This document shows positions 1 through 8,618 of a stretch of DNA of 64,000 bases, one piece after another (within the stretch, counting starts at the first letter, position 1; every line of letters starts with the position of its first letter). The stretch is taken from contig NZ_CANNGQ010000001.1 of the NCBI RefSeq assembly GCF_947504145.1, forward strand, positions 620,001-684,000, written 5' to 3'. Made by a program: the position numbers and the translations under genes. The notes under the pieces were generated by a model. It was not told where the DNA came from and searched no databases. It was given only the letters and a program-made list of their open reading frames with translations. This DNA is from an uncultured Microbulbifer sp. GTDB lineage: Bacteria; Pseudomonadota; Gammaproteobacteria; Pseudomonadales; Cellvibrionaceae.

Positions 1-158
1 ATCGCGCTCAGGAGCGCGTCTTGCGGCGCTATTTTGGGCGCACTGCTGGTTGCAGTATCTGTGGCGAAGGATGCGGAAGAAGAAAGAACAGTGAGGGTGA
101 GAAGTGCTTTGACGGCCTGGCGGGTAAACCAGGCGCGATTCCGATTTTTGTGCGACAT
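1..158 (-). CDS. Partial exported protein (N-terminus only)
   Basis: The first 52 codons of a minus-strand gene run off the left edge of the window. The ATG at 156-158 opens a frame with a basic start (MSHKNRNR), a hydrophobic stretch (ALLTLTVLSSSASFA) and a likely signal-peptidase site after SFA. The product is therefore probably periplasmic or outer-membrane. An AAGGAG-like ribosome site lies about 12 bases upstream, slightly far. It sits 71 bp downstream of the Crp/Fnr gene on the same strand. Function cannot be judged from this fragment. Confidence 0.55.
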   Translation of the reverse strand, partial: MSHKNRNRAWFTRQAVKALLTLTVLSSSASFATDTATSSAPKIAPQDALLSA

Positions 159-229
159 ATAACGCTTCGCTCTCCTTGCGGTTGTGTATTGGTTTGGCCG
201 GCGCAGAAGGGGAATACTGGCGGCGAAAA

Positions 230-919
230 TCAGTGCACGCTGGCCATATCTTCCAGCTGTGCGCGGTCGAGAATTTTGATGCGATGGGCACTGGCGATTT
301 CGATGATACCGATACCTGAGAGCTTGGCCAGTGCGCGGCTCACAGTCTCGATGGTGAGGCCCAGGTAGTCGGCGATGTCCTGGCGGCTCATAACGAGGTC
401 GATCTCGGTCTTGGTGATGCCACACTGGCGGCGCTGGATCTGGTCGAGGAGGAAGCAGACGCGCTCGTGGGCTTTCTTTTGCCCCATGGCGAAGAGGTGG
501 TCCATAGCCTGTGCCAGTACGTTGCCACCCATGGTGCGCGCGTTGCTTTTCAGCAGAGGGTACTGATCAATGATTTCGAGTAATGCCCGGCGGGGGAACA
601 TCTGCAGCTCTGTGGTGCTCAGGCAGACGACGCTGTATTCAAACTCATCGGTATTGGTAAATCCGATGTAATCGCCAGAGTAGGCGAAGGAGATGACCTG
701 GCGGCGCCCGGCGCGGGACAGGCGTTCGATCATCAGAATGCCGGATACCACCACATAGACGTTTTGTGCGGTGCTGTTCTGGTGGATGAGGTATTCGCCA
801 GCGGAGGCCCGTCGGCGCTGGCAGATCTGGGTTAGACGGCCGAGCTCTTCGTGCCCCAGTCCACGGAACATCTTGGAGTGGAAAAAGGTTTCAGGACTTT
901 TCAGAGCGGTGGCAGTCAC
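230..919 (-). CDS. Crp/Fnr-family transcriptional regulator (FixK-like)
   Basis: A 229-residue regulator with an N-terminal cyclic-nucleotide-binding-type beta-barrel (about residues 15-125), a dimerisation helix and a C-terminal winged helix-turn-helix. The recognition helix reads IETVSRAL and keeps the E-xx-SR residues with which FNR contacts TTGAT half-sites. The N-terminal cysteine cluster of FNR is absent, so it is not an obvious Fe-S oxygen sensor; it looks more like FixK or Dnr. The start codon is GTG at 919. Six perfect TTGA-N6-TCAA palindromes occur in promoter regions of this window, and this is the only gene here expected to bind them, so it is the inferred regulator of the tetrapyrrole genes. 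The family call is firm; ligand and targets are inferred. Confidence 0.93.
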   Translation of the reverse strand: MTATALKSPETFFHSKMFRGLGHEELGRLTQICQRRRASAGEYLIHQNSTAQNVYVVVSGILMIERLSRAGRRQVISFAYSGDYIGFTNTDEFEYSVVCLSTTELQMFPRRALLEIIDQYPLLKSNARTMGGNVLAQAMDHLFAMGQKKAHERVCFLLDQIQRRQCGITKTEIDLVMSRQDIADYLGLTIETVSRALAKLSGIGIIEIASAHRIKILDRAQLEDMASVH

Positions 920-1027
920 GGTTATAACCTTATAATTAAATGGCTGTTTCCAGATCTTATTGCGTATAAGTGACCCTGTCTACGACGTAATTTTGTACGG
1001 GTTGGTACGGGCGTCCCTGGTCGTTTT

Positions 1028-1567
1028 TTAGGCGATCTGGGCGTAGCGACCGCGGTGGAAGACCAGTGGCGCGTGTTCCTGGTTGCTCATGCCGCGTACC
1101 CGCCCGACCATGATTACATGGTCGCCGCCGGCGTAGCGGTGCTCGACGCTGCACTCCAGGCGTGCACAGTACTCTTCCAGCAGGGGCACACCTTGAGTGT
1201 TCAGGGTATAGGAAACCTGTTCGAAGCGGTCCACACCCTTGCGCGCGAACAGGCTGGAGAGGTCGCTCTGGCCCTGATTCAGCACGTGGATGGCAAAATG
1301 GTTGCAGTTGTTAAACGCGTCAAAGCAACCCGCCTTGCGGTCGATGCACCAGAGTACCAGCGGCGGGTCCAGTGACACCGAGTTAAAGCTGCTTGCGGTC
1401 ATCCCCACAGGCTGGCCGTCCTGATCGCGGGTGGTGACGATGGTGACGCCGGTGGCGAATTGCCCGAACACCTGGCGCAGGGCCAGTGGGTCAATAGCCG
1501 CGGCGGGCTCTGGGGACGGCGCCGTGGGGGCGGCCTCAACCGCCAGGGCTTCTGCTTTACTCGACAT
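1028..1567 (-). CDS. Flavin reductase (HpaC/ActVB-type), two-component monooxygenase partner
   Basis: A 179-residue flavin reductase-domain protein. The core motifs are present: FATGVTIVTT, GMTASSFNSVSLDPPLVL and a C-terminal HRG.Y segment. The family reduces free FMN/FAD with NAD(P)H and passes it to an oxygenase. The internal ATG at 1567 is preferred to an in-frame start eight codons upstream, because it overlaps the end of the upstream gene by 11 bp, as in translational coupling. A short Ala/Pro/Glu-rich N-terminal extension precedes the domain. Possible partners are the acyl-CoA-dehydrogenase-fold protein at 11398-12663 or an oxygenase outside the window. Confidence 0.88.
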   Translation of the reverse strand: MSSKAEALAVEAAPTAPSPEPAAAIDPLALRQVFGQFATGVTIVTTRDQDGQPVGMTASSFNSVSLDPPLVLWCIDRKAGCFDAFNNCNHFAIHVLNQGQSDLSSLFARKGVDRFEQVSYTLNTQGVPLLEEYCARLECSVEHRYAGGDHVIMVGRVRGMSNQEHAPLVFHRGRYAQIA

Positions 1568-2528
1568 ACTGTGCTCCCAGTACCAGGTCACCTTCCTCCC
1601 AACGCAGTACGCCGAAGGTGGTGTATTGCTCTTTCTGTGACTGCATAAACTGCCAGGCGCAGACCAGGGTGTAGTCTTCGTCGATCTGGGTCTCGCGGGA
1701 CCAGAGTTTGAAGGCCTGGCCGAATACGTGGCGCACCGAATAGAGATAGCGTCCGTAAGACATGCCGTTACCGAACATATCCGGGCCGTGATACTGGTGG
1801 TGGTTGCCGTTGCGGGTGCGCATGGCGGTCCAGCGCGCGTTGACCACGCCTTTGATTTCGATGGTCTGCTCGGAGTGCAGCAGGTTGATCGGCTTGTGGT
1901 GGATGGTCACTTCGTTGTGGCCCACCAGCTCCTGTTTGTCGTTGTAGACCTCGAATTTGCCGGTAAAGCGGCCCGCGTGTTTGACCGGCAGGTTGAATGG
2001 GCGCTTGCCGTCCTTGCGCTCCTGTTCCAGGAACTGCTCCACGCGCTTCTGGGTTTTCGAGTTGGAGTCGTGGTCGTCAGTGACGATGTAGAGGCCATTG
2101 AAAACGCCCACCAGGGTGTCTGCTTCGAACAGCTGCGAGGAGTACACCTGAATGCCGAGATCCGGCACTACGTGATTCATGGTACGCAGGTTTACATTCC
2201 AGCCCGGGGAGTAGTAGTTGGAGTCCACCAGTAGGCCGTAAGGGCGTCCGCTGCCGACAAAGTCGGGGCCGGTGTAGATGCGATCCTGGTCGGAGTCGAT
2301 CACGCCGAATTTGAAGGGGCTGCCCAGTTCGAACCGGTCGTTGAGTGGGCCGGTGGCATCGAAACGGGTTTGCATCCAGTAGGTGGTGCGCCCATCGGCG
2401 AACTCGCTGGCTCGGGTGACCTTGTTGTAGCCCACATGCGTGCCGCTGGCTTCAAACAGGGATGGCAGGCCGTGCCATTCGCCCTCAATGGATTTTTGCC
2501 AGTTGCTGGGTTGTTTGTTGTCGCTCAT
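1557..2528 (-). CDS. Conserved hypothetical protein, two-lobed beta-barrel-like
   Basis: A 323-residue soluble protein with no signal peptide and no motif I can tie to an enzyme. It is rich in aromatic, Gly and Asn residues and alternates short beta-type segments. Two halves look alike in spirit: an N-terminal half around NWQKSIEGEWHG...TTYWMQTRFD and a C-terminal half around GRFTGKFEVYND...WTAMRTRNGN. This suggests a duplicated lipocalin-like or nitrobindin-like barrel. It overlaps the flavin reductase gene by 11 bp and follows the rubredoxin reductase gene by 83 bp, so it is probably part of the same electron-transfer/oxygenation operon. A ligand-binding or carrier role is a guess. Confidence 0.75.
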   Translation of the reverse strand: MSDNKQPSNWQKSIEGEWHGLPSLFEASGTHVGYNKVTRASEFADGRTTYWMQTRFDATGPLNDRFELGSPFKFGVIDSDQDRIYTGPDFVGSGRPYGLLVDSNYYSPGWNVNLRTMNHVVPDLGIQVYSSQLFEADTLVGVFNGLYIVTDDHDSNSKTQKRVEQFLEQERKDGKRPFNLPVKHAGRFTGKFEVYNDKQELVGHNEVTIHHKPINLLHSEQTIEIKGVVNARWTAMRTRNGNHHQYHGPDMFGNGMSYGRYLYSVRHVFGQAFKLWSRETQIDEDYTLVCAWQFMQSQKEQYTTFGVLRWEEGDLVLGAQYVE

Positions 2529-2611
2529 GGTTTCTTCCGTTCGGGAATTCGAAATTGCACTTTATATGGAGCACACGTTACCGCGTGCTCGGGCGGAGAC
2601 CTTGCCAAAAA

Positions 2612-4087
2612 TCAATTCTGTAGCAGGGCCGGCACCTGTTCGGTCAGGTTTGCGGCCTCGCTGGTGGCGTCGCCACACAGAGCGAATCCCTGCAGCGTCC
2701 CTTGGCTATCGACAAATACAGCGCGTACACCGGTGTCATCGGCGCGCTGGATTTCCCAGTTGCCGGAAATCCACGGGCGTGCCGGCGACACGGTCACCGG
2801 GCAAAGCGTCGTTTTGATGGTGACTGGCATTGCGCCGTAACGTACCTCGGTCGGCGTGCCGCAAAGCGTCTGTGCCAGTGCGCGGGCGCCTGCGAGCAGT
2901 GGCGCCACGTAGCAGAGGTTGCGACCGTCTACTTCCGCGCAATCACCCAGGGCATAAATATTCTCGACGCTGGTTTGCAGTAGTCGGTCGGTCACGATGC
3001 CGCGGGCGACCTTGAGTCCGGCTTGCTCCGCAATCTGTGTGCGGGCACGTACCCCAATGGCAGAGATTGCCCGATCACAGCGCAGTTGCTGGCCGTTTTC
3101 CAGCGTGGCGAGGAGCTGCCCCTGGCTGTGGTCCAGGCGGGCGACACGTGTACCGAGATGGAAGTTGACGCCCGCCGCGGCGAGATGCTGTTTCACCAGT
3201 TGGCCCGCGGGTGCCGGGAGCAGGGTGGCGAGGACTTCGCCCTGCGGTTCCACCACATGGACTTCGAAGCCCGACTGCACCAGATCATTGGCGTACTCGC
3301 AGCCGATCAATCCGCCGCCGATGATCAACACCGAGCGGGCGCCGCTACTGCCCGCGTAAAAACGCTGGAAATCCTGCAGGTCGTTGATGGGCATGGCCGC
3401 GCCGCCGGCATTGCCTTCCATGGGCGCGGTGATGGTATCTGCGCCCACTGCCAGTACCAGTCGACCGTAGGGCAGCTGTTGTGTGCGCCCGGCGGTTTCC
3501 AGGGTGATGGTCTGATCGGTACTGCCGATCGCCTGCACTCTCGTCAATGTCAGAATCTGTGCGGCCAGGGTTTGCGCCATGGTACGCGCGTCGCTGGTCA
3601 TCAAATCCTGCGGTGCGCGACGCTTCTGAAAGGCGGTGCTGAGCTGCGGTTTGGAATAGTAAGTCCCGTCGTCTGCGCTCACCATGACCAGTGGTGTGGT
3701 GGTGTCGAGCTTGCGGATTTCTCGCGCCAGGTTGTACCCGGCAAGGCCGGTACCGATGATGACGATTGGCGGGAGGCTGTAATCGATATGTGCGGAGACT
3801 TCTGCGGGTGCTGCAACGGCATCGGCGGGAATGGCCTGTGCTTCGCTGTGCTCTGCGGCGGCGGTTTGTGCGGCCTGTTCTGTGCTTGGCTCGGGGTCAT
3901 TTTGTGCTTCGACGGTGCGGACTTCTACCATTTCGAAGTCGCCTTTGCCGACGCCGCATTCCGGGCAGAGCCAGTCGTTGGGAATATCCTCCCAGCGTGT
4001 TCCCGGGGCAATGCCTTCTTCCGGGGCTCCTTTCTGTTCGTCATATACCCAGCCACAGACCAGGCACTCCCAAACTCGATACTGCAT
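2612..4087 (-). CDS. Rubredoxin / rubredoxin-NAD(+) reductase fusion
   Basis: A 491-residue fusion. Residues 1-55 are a rubredoxin with the iron ligands CLVCG and CPECG. After an Ala/Glu-rich linker, residues about 105-490 form an FAD/NAD(P) disulfide-oxidoreductase-type reductase, with [13 protein letters not shown] (FAD Rossmann), [15 protein letters not shown] (NAD Rossmann) and the C-terminal YALGDCAEV motif. RubB/AlkT-type reductases pass electrons from NADH through rubredoxin to oxygenases; here donor and carrier are on one chain. The ATG at 4087 is chosen over an in-frame codon five residues upstream because GGAAAG precedes it by 6-7 bases. It lies 15 bp after the hydrolase gene, so they are co-transcribed. 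It could serve the Rieske oxygenase or the bilin-reductase-like proteins. Confidence 0.92.
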   Translation of the reverse strand: MQYRVWECLVCGWVYDEQKGAPEEGIAPGTRWEDIPNDWLCPECGVGKGDFEMVEVRTVEAQNDPEPSTEQAAQTAAAEHSEAQAIPADAVAAPAEVSAHIDYSLPPIVIIGTGLAGYNLAREIRKLDTTTPLVMVSADDGTYYSKPQLSTAFQKRRAPQDLMTSDARTMAQTLAAQILTLTRVQAIGSTDQTITLETAGRTQQLPYGRLVLAVGADTITAPMEGNAGGAAMPINDLQDFQRFYAGSSGARSVLIIGGGLIGCEYANDLVQSGFEVHVVEPQGEVLATLLPAPAGQLVKQHLAAAGVNFHLGTRVARLDHSQGQLLATLENGQQLRCDRAISAIGVRARTQIAEQAGLKVARGIVTDRLLQTSVENIYALGDCAEVDGRNLCYVAPLLAGARALAQTLCGTPTEVRYGAMPVTIKTTLCPVTVSPARPWISGNWEIQRADDTGVRAVFVDSQGTLQGFALCGDATSEAANLTEQVPALLQN

Positions 4088-4102
4088 AGTGATTCTTTCC
4101 AA

Positions 4103-5137
4103 TTACTTATTACAAACGATGGCCATGCGCGTGCGTTGGCCTTGCACTATTGAGGAAAAGTTTTCCGGCGTATCGTCGCGCAGGTGTACTGACAGAAATG
4201 CACCAAAAATTTCGCCGAGTAGCTGGCGTGCCTCGTCCGGGTTTTCTACCGGGTAATCGAGAAATCCGCGGCCGGTACAGGTGTCGACGGGATGACAGAC
4301 GCTAAAGTGATTGGCCTGCCGCAAAATACACAACCAGTTTTTCTGTTGGTTGTCACTGACCGCGCGGGCGAATGTTTCTTCGATGCGGCCGCTGCACAAG
4401 GCGCTGTTGTCGATATTGATATTGTTATCACCATCACCATCACCATCACCATAGCGCTTGCCACTGGCGGCAATACATCCATCGCGATCGCCGCCGGCGA
4501 GCAGTACCGGAATATCCGCCTGAGGCGCCAGTAGCGTGTCCGGCTCCCAACCCAGTACAGTCGCCGCGCCGGTGTGGGCGCCGTAACTGAACATGGCGCG
4601 CAGCCCGGGTAACCAGGTGTCGCGGCCATTGATCAATGCCAGTGTGCCGCCGGCGGAGTGGCCGCCCAGCGCCAGTCGCTCAAGGTCCAGCTTGCCGGCC
4701 AGCAGCCCGCTGGTATTCAGCGCGTGCAATTCCTGCAGGAGCGACGGGAGTAATACGGCGGAGGGGCTTTCGCCAAAGGTGTCCGGTTTTAGGGCGGCGA
4801 TGTCGATACCGGGGGTGAGGCTTACGCACCCTGGCATTTCCTCGGCAATCAGCCACGGGATCACGGTGACGATGCCCAGTGCTGCGAATTGCGCCGCGAG
4901 CCAGCTGTAGCTACTGGGTTCTACGTTTACGCCGGGCAGAAAGATCGCAACGGGGAAGGGGGCCTGCTCACTGTCGCAGGGCACCTGGCCGGTATTCCGC
5001 TCCGTGTCTGAATTGGAGGGGGAGGCCGGGTAGTACACTTTGAGGGTGGCTGTGTCGTGTGGCGACTGCAAAGTCGGTACACGGAAGCTGGTAAAGAAAG
5101 CGCGGGTAGTGGGCATATTCCGGACTCGGCCTGTCAT
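4103..5137 (-). CDS. Alpha/beta hydrolase, chlorophyllase/dienelactone-like
   Basis: A 344-residue serine hydrolase. It has the oxyanion segment FLPGVNVEPSSY, the nucleophile elbow GHSAGG, an acid-bearing LLAGGDRDG strand and a histidine in ANHFSVCHP. The layout resembles chlorophyllase and related plastic-/lipid-hydrolase families: no signal peptide, a lid after the third strand, cysteines near the C-terminus. A striking Asp-Gly insert (about residues 229-241) is encoded by hexanucleotide repeats. It is first in a unit with the rubredoxin reductase, and a TTGAC-AATT-GTCAT palindrome lies 43-56 bp upstream. De-esterification of chlorophyll-like substrates is suggested by context only. An alternative ATG is at 5116. 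Confidence 0.8.
   Translation of the reverse strand: MTGRVRNMPTTRAFFTSFRVPTLQSPHDTATLKVYYPASPSNSDTERNTGQVPCDSEQAPFPVAIFLPGVNVEPSSYSWLAAQFAALGIVTVIPWLIAEEMPGCVSLTPGIDIAALKPDTFGESPSAVLLPSLLQELHALNTSGLLAGKLDLERLALGGHSAGGTLALINGRDTWLPGLRAMFSYGAHTGAATVLGWEPDTLLAPQADIPVLLAGGDRDGCIAASGKRYGDGDGDGDNNINIDNSALCSGRIEETFARAVSDNQQKNWLCILRQANHFSVCHPVDTCTGRGFLDYPVENPDEARQLLGEIFGAFLSVHLRDDTPENFSSIVQGQRTRMAIVCNK
4412..4452. repeat. Adjacent hexanucleotide repeats inside the hydrolase gene
   Basis: GATATT occurs twice (4412-4423) and ATCACC occurs 4.3 times (4427-4452) on the plus strand. On the coding (minus) strand they encode alternating Gly-Asp and Asn-Ile residues. As the unit is six bases, copy-number changes would keep the reading frame and only lengthen or shorten an acidic surface loop. 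Confidence 0.9.
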
Positions 5138-5179
5138 TGTGATTATGCCCCAAGGATATTTGGCTGCCGGTCCGGGAGA

Positions 5180-5193
5180 ATGACAATTGTCAA
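5180..5193 (-). promoter_or_regulatory. FNR/FixK-type palindrome before the hydrolase operon
   Basis: Read on the minus strand the site is TTGACAATTGTCAT, a perfect 12-bp palindrome within a TTGA-N6-TCA(A) frame with one mismatch at the last base. It lies 43-56 bp upstream of the hydrolase start at 5137. It matches the other FNR-like sites in the window, which supports control by a Crp/Fnr-type protein. Confidence 0.55.
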
Positions 5194-5254
5194 TTAGAAA
5201 AGCAGGCGGTTGCGCTACAAACTAAGTCCTATATTGCAGCGCTGCGCGCGGGAT

Positions 5255-5869
5255 TCAGGGTGCGAGGTGTTGCCAGATTTTGGCCTGAAACGGCGTCTCG
5301 TGGACAGGTCCTGTGCGGCCGCGAGGATCCAGTTCATGGCGGTGATCGCACAGTGGCGAGAGCCGGGTGCCGCGCGCGGTCAGGGTGCGCACGGCGTCGC
5401 CATTGCGGTAGAGCACGGTGTGCCGCACTCGTTGCCCCGGTGCGGTGAGCATAATGAAATCCGGTTCCATATAAACATTGCAGGCGGCATCCAGTTGCCG
5501 GGCGTTGAAGGTCAGCAGCCCGACGCCGCCGGAAACACCGACATTCTCATAGGCACCGGGACCGAGAGGATCGAAGACCAGCAGGTCATCCTGCATGCGA
5601 CCGGTAAAGGTTTTGGCCACCGGTGCGCGACCGCGAATGTGCACGTTGGTGAGCTTCAGGGTGTAGCCGTCAAAGTCCAGGTACACAAGATTGTCGAAGG
5701 GGCTGGGGCCCGGGGTGCCACTGCCCGCATTGGTGTCATCCTCAAGTGGGCGGCCGTCCAGATGAAACAGCTCCACTTGATCGTGCCAGATACCGCGCAT
5801 CAGCATCAGGTTATAACCCACGGAGCCAACCGGGAAGGTGGGATAGTGATTGTCGTTTTGACTTGTCAT
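5255..5869 (-). CDS. Conserved hypothetical protein, beta-rich
   Basis: A 204-residue protein with no signal peptide or recognised motif. It is rich in Gly, Asp and alternating hydrophobic residues and contains many predicted beta strands (for example LVYLDFDGYTLKLTNVHI and DLLVFDPLGPG), so a small barrel or jelly-roll is likely. It heads the minus-strand group with the hydrolase and rubredoxin reductase, 117 bp upstream of the hydrolase, and is divergent from the chlorophyll b reductase-like gene at 6129. I do not recognise a function. Its neighbours suggest a role in the same substrate's handling. Confidence 0.72.
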   Translation of the reverse strand: MTSQNDNHYPTFPVGSVGYNLMLMRGIWHDQVELFHLDGRPLEDDTNAGSGTPGPSPFDNLVYLDFDGYTLKLTNVHIRGRAPVAKTFTGRMQDDLLVFDPLGPGAYENVGVSGGVGLLTFNARQLDAACNVYMEPDFIMLTAPGQRVRHTVLYRNGDAVRTLTARGTRLSPLCDHRHELDPRGRTGPVHETPFQAKIWQHLAP

Positions 5870-6005
5870 GGTCGATGCTCTTGTTGAAACCGGAATTCAC
5901 GCCCGGCTTTGGATGCATTGAAAGCGAGCGGTAAACGCCCGTGGACCGGCGGCGGTCATTGGCGATAGATGGTTGAATATTTTGTTCACTTTGCGCGTGC
6001 TGAAA

Positions 6006-6019
6006 TAGACATATATCAA
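6006..6019 (+). promoter_or_regulatory. Weak FNR-like site in the 5870-6128 divergent region
   Basis: TAGACATATATCAA matches TTGAT-N4-ATCAA at all but two positions. It lies in the 259-bp region between the divergent genes at 5869 and 6129, 109 bp before the SDR start. It is weaker than the other sites and is listed only because of its position. Confidence 0.25.
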
Positions 6020-6128
6020 TAATTTGACGCGAAAACGTGATGCGATCGCAACCCGGCACAGGCTCGACTTCTGTTTCCCAAATCGTACTTCGGCCCTGCG
6101 CTATCTGAATTTCTATAAGGAGAGAGCA

Positions 6129-6944
6129 ATGAAAACCGTCGTTATTACCGGCAGTACCCGGGGCATCGGCCGGGGGCTCGCGGAAAATTTTCTGCGCAAA
6201 GAGTGCCAGGTCGTGATTAGCGGGCGTAGTGCACCGGTGGTCGATCGCGTTGTGTCAGAACTTGAGACCGCGTATCCGGGGCGGGTTGCCGGTCGCGCTT
6301 GCGATATAACCGCGGCAGCGGATGTGCAGGCACTGTGGGATGCCGCTTATGACACCTTTGGCAGTGTGGATGTGTGGATTAACAATGCCGGGATGAGCAT
6401 TGTACGCAAGCCTCTGGCGGAGCAGTCGGTCGCAGACCTGGAAACGATTGTCGCCACCAATCTGACCGGTTTGTTAATTGCCAATAAGGTGGTTCTCGCC
6501 GAGATGCTGCGCAAAGACCACGGCCAGATCTGGAACATGGAAGGGTTTGGCAGTAACGGTCAGAGTGCGCCGGGTATGGTCCCCTATGGTGCTACCAAGC
6601 GTGCCCTGAATTATGTGAATGGCAGCTTGCAGAAAGAGGTCAAGGGCACAAAGGTGCAGGTCAATACCCTGAGCCCCGGTATTGTGGTAACGGATCTACT
6701 CGTAGGCGATTACGACCTGTCTTCGGATGAGTGGCGCAAGACCAAAAAAATTCTCAATATCCTGGGGGACACGGTGGAAACCGTGACGCCTTTCCTGGTG
6801 AACGGCGTGCTCAAGGCCGACAAGTCCGGTGCCCGCGTCGCCTGGCTCACCACCGGCAAAGCCTTCGCGCGTTTTCTTACCGCGGGTTTCAACAAGCGGG
6901 ACCTGTTTGCCGAGTATGAGGCTCAGGCACAGCAGTCTGCCTGA
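6129..6944 (+). CDS. Short-chain dehydrogenase, NOL/NYC1 (chlorophyll b reductase)-like
   Basis: A 271-residue classical-fold SDR. It has GSTRGIGRG for NAD(P), VDVWINNAG, and YGATK with the catalytic Tyr/Lys. From memory it follows plant NOL/NYC1 chlorophyll(ide) b reductase unusually closely: WINNAG, KPLAE-S-x-x-DL, TN-x-x-GL, an N-x-E/D-G-x-GS-x-G segment, YGATKR and LSPGxVxTDLL. As in NOL, the usual Ser 13 residues before Tyr is not at its standard place; the G-x-GS-x-G loop occupies that region. The ATG at 6129 follows AAGGAGA. The paralogue at 33515-34324 sits beside an RCCR-like gene. Reduction of a formyl group on a chlorin is plausible; another carbonyl substrate cannot be excluded. 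Confidence 0.85.
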   Translation: MKTVVITGSTRGIGRGLAENFLRKECQVVISGRSAPVVDRVVSELETAYPGRVAGRACDITAAADVQALWDAAYDTFGSVDVWINNAGMSIVRKPLAEQSVADLETIVATNLTGLLIANKVVLAEMLRKDHGQIWNMEGFGSNGQSAPGMVPYGATKRALNYVNGSLQKEVKGTKVQVNTLSPGIVVTDLLVGDYDLSSDEWRKTKKILNILGDTVETVTPFLVNGVLKADKSGARVAWLTTGKAFARFLTAGFNKRDLFAEYEAQAQQSA

Positions 6945-6949
6945 AAACA

Positions 6950-6979
6950 AACAAGGGGCCAGTGGCCCCTTGTTTTTTC
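6950..6979 (+). terminator. Rho-independent terminator after the SDR
   Basis: An 11-bp perfect stem (AACAAGGGGCC / GGCCCCTTGTT) with a 3-base loop AGT is followed by a T run. It lies 5 bp after the SDR stop codon and also faces the convergent MFS gene ending at 7025. Confidence 0.9.
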
Positions 6980-7024
6980 CAGTTTGTTTCTAGTTGGTTT
7001 TTCGTTAGTTTCTTGCCGGCTTGA

Positions 7025-8368
7025 TCACACGCCGCTGGGCGTGGCGCTCGCGCTGGCTTCATTGCCAGGTGTTGCTGCGCTGCGGTCGCGCCCGATAAAC
7101 ATTGCCCAGGTGAGAACCGCAAAGGCCACCGCGGAAAAGAATACGAAAGGCCCGGAAGGGCGCCAGGCATCAAACAGATAGCCGCCTACCACGCTGGCCA
7201 CCAGGATGCCCACTGCGCCGCTTAAGGTGAAGAAGCCGATCACCGCGCCGCGCTGGCGTTCCGGCGCCTGTTGGTTGATCAGCACACCACTGGTGATGAT
7301 GCAGCTGATCTCTCCCAGGCCGATCAGTACCGCGCAGAAAATCATTGCGGGGGAAAAGGGGTCGAAAATGAAAATGGTCGAGCCGTAACCGATCGCTGAA
7401 ATCAGCAGCGCAATACGCAGTGCAACCAGCCGGTTGATCTTGTCCGCCAGAATGCCGAATACCGGTGCGCCAAGCAGTGCGCACCCCTGGGCGATGCCGA
7501 CGATCATACCCGCGCGGCCCAGTGCCTCTGCGCGGTTCATGCCGAGTTCTGCGGTGCCGTAATTGGTGACCCATAGTGTGAAGAAGGTGCCGACAATCAT
7601 CAGGTTGCCGCGCGCTACAAAGGAGGCACCGTAGGCGAGGGCGATGGCCGGATCCTTGCCTGAGCGCAGGCCGGCGCGGGTGATCTGCCACAGAGTCTCG
7701 CTGTGTTCGCCATCGCTGCTTTCGCTGGTGCCTTTCTTCAGGCCGAAGAACATGACAATGCCGGTAATGGCGGTGGCGATGGCCACCATTGAGTAGGTCC
7801 AGAGTCCGGCTTCATCCGTGCTGGCACCGGCGCTCTGAAAAATGGCGGGTAACTGCAGCAGGAAAAAGACGCTTACCATGGCGCCAAACCCGTTCATGAC
7901 CCCTTGCAGGCCGGTGGCGCGGCCGCGGCTATCGTTGACTGCGTAGTCTCCGATTAGCGTAACAATACAGGTGGTGACCGCAGCGAGACCGACGGAGTAG
8001 AGTAGGCGGAAGGCCAGCAGTTCATTGAGGGTGTCGGCGTGTGGATAGAGCGCAATACCCGCGGCCATTACCAGAAAACCCAACCCGGTGACCGGGCGGC
8101 GGCCCAGCCGATCGGACAGCGGGCCGAAGATTGCCACCGCAATGATGATGACAATTTCCGCCCAGAAGTTCAGTAAACCACTGACGACACCGTGGCGCTC
8201 CTGCGGGATACCGAGAAATTCAGTCAGCAGAAACGGCTGGCTCTGGGGGATAAACGACGCGAACAGGATGGTCGCGAAGCAGGAGAAGTAGAACGTAAGC
8301 AGATTGCCCCCGCTCACCGCGGGATTGAGTTCTATGCCGAGAATGCGGCGCCCGGTTTGCTGGTTCAT
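7025..8368 (-). CDS. Major facilitator superfamily transporter
   Basis: A 447-residue MFS protein with about 12 hydrophobic segments and the loop signature GPLSDRLGRRP between helices 2 and 3, placing it among drug/organic-acid:H+ antiporter-type carriers. It resembles the transporter at 30227-31543 over its length (shared GRATGLQG, SYGA/AYGA-S-F and NYGT/QYGT-ELGM segments), so the two are paralogues in one catabolic region. The ATG at 8368 is preferred over a TTG eight codons upstream because GGAAAAG precedes it. Inner membrane; substrate unknown, possibly a catabolite or organic acid. Confidence 0.9.
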   Translation of the reverse strand: MNQQTGRRILGIELNPAVSGGNLLTFYFSCFATILFASFIPQSQPFLLTEFLGIPQERHGVVSGLLNFWAEIVIIIAVAIFGPLSDRLGRRPVTGLGFLVMAAGIALYPHADTLNELLAFRLLYSVGLAAVTTCIVTLIGDYAVNDSRGRATGLQGVMNGFGAMVSVFFLLQLPAIFQSAGASTDEAGLWTYSMVAIATAITGIVMFFGLKKGTSESSDGEHSETLWQITRAGLRSGKDPAIALAYGASFVARGNLMIVGTFFTLWVTNYGTAELGMNRAEALGRAGMIVGIAQGCALLGAPVFGILADKINRLVALRIALLISAIGYGSTIFIFDPFSPAMIFCAVLIGLGEISCIITSGVLINQQAPERQRGAVIGFFTLSGAVGILVASVVGGYLFDAWRPSGPFVFFSAVAFAVLTWAMFIGRDRSAATPGNEASASATPSGV

Positions 8369-8618
8369 GGTTCTTTTCCGGTTGTGGCGCAAATGGCCAT
8401 TGTGTTTATTTTGGCGTTCTCGAAAGCCCGAAAAACCGGGCGCAGGGCGCCGGGTAAATCATTCAGACTGCATTGCTTACGTCTACAACGTCGAATCGGA
8501 TTCTTGCGGAAAAGATATAATGACCGTATTTTAGAACAAATGCTACCGCGCCGGCCCGGAGCGGGGATGAAGACCAAAGAAGCTGATAGATGCTGATAAT
8601 AGAAGCTGGAGATAACGC

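Noticed and set aside
21-368. Plus-strand 115-codon open frame at the left edge
   Set aside because: It is antisense to the Crp/Fnr gene and to the exported-protein fragment, and has no domain or ribosome site.
2570-2591. GAGCACACG/CGCGTGCTC hairpin between the unknown gene and rubredoxin reductase as a terminator
   Set aside because: There is no T run on either strand and one stem mismatch; the genes look co-transcribed.
3023-4153. Long plus-strand open frame (376 codons) opposite the rubredoxin reductase gene
   Set aside because: Composition is that of an antisense shadow in GC-rich DNA; the minus frame has clear rubredoxin and FAD motifs.
5255-5869. Stay-green (SGR) Mg-dechelatase
   Set aside because: Looked for because of the chlorophyll theme, but the sequence lacks anything I recall of the SGR family.
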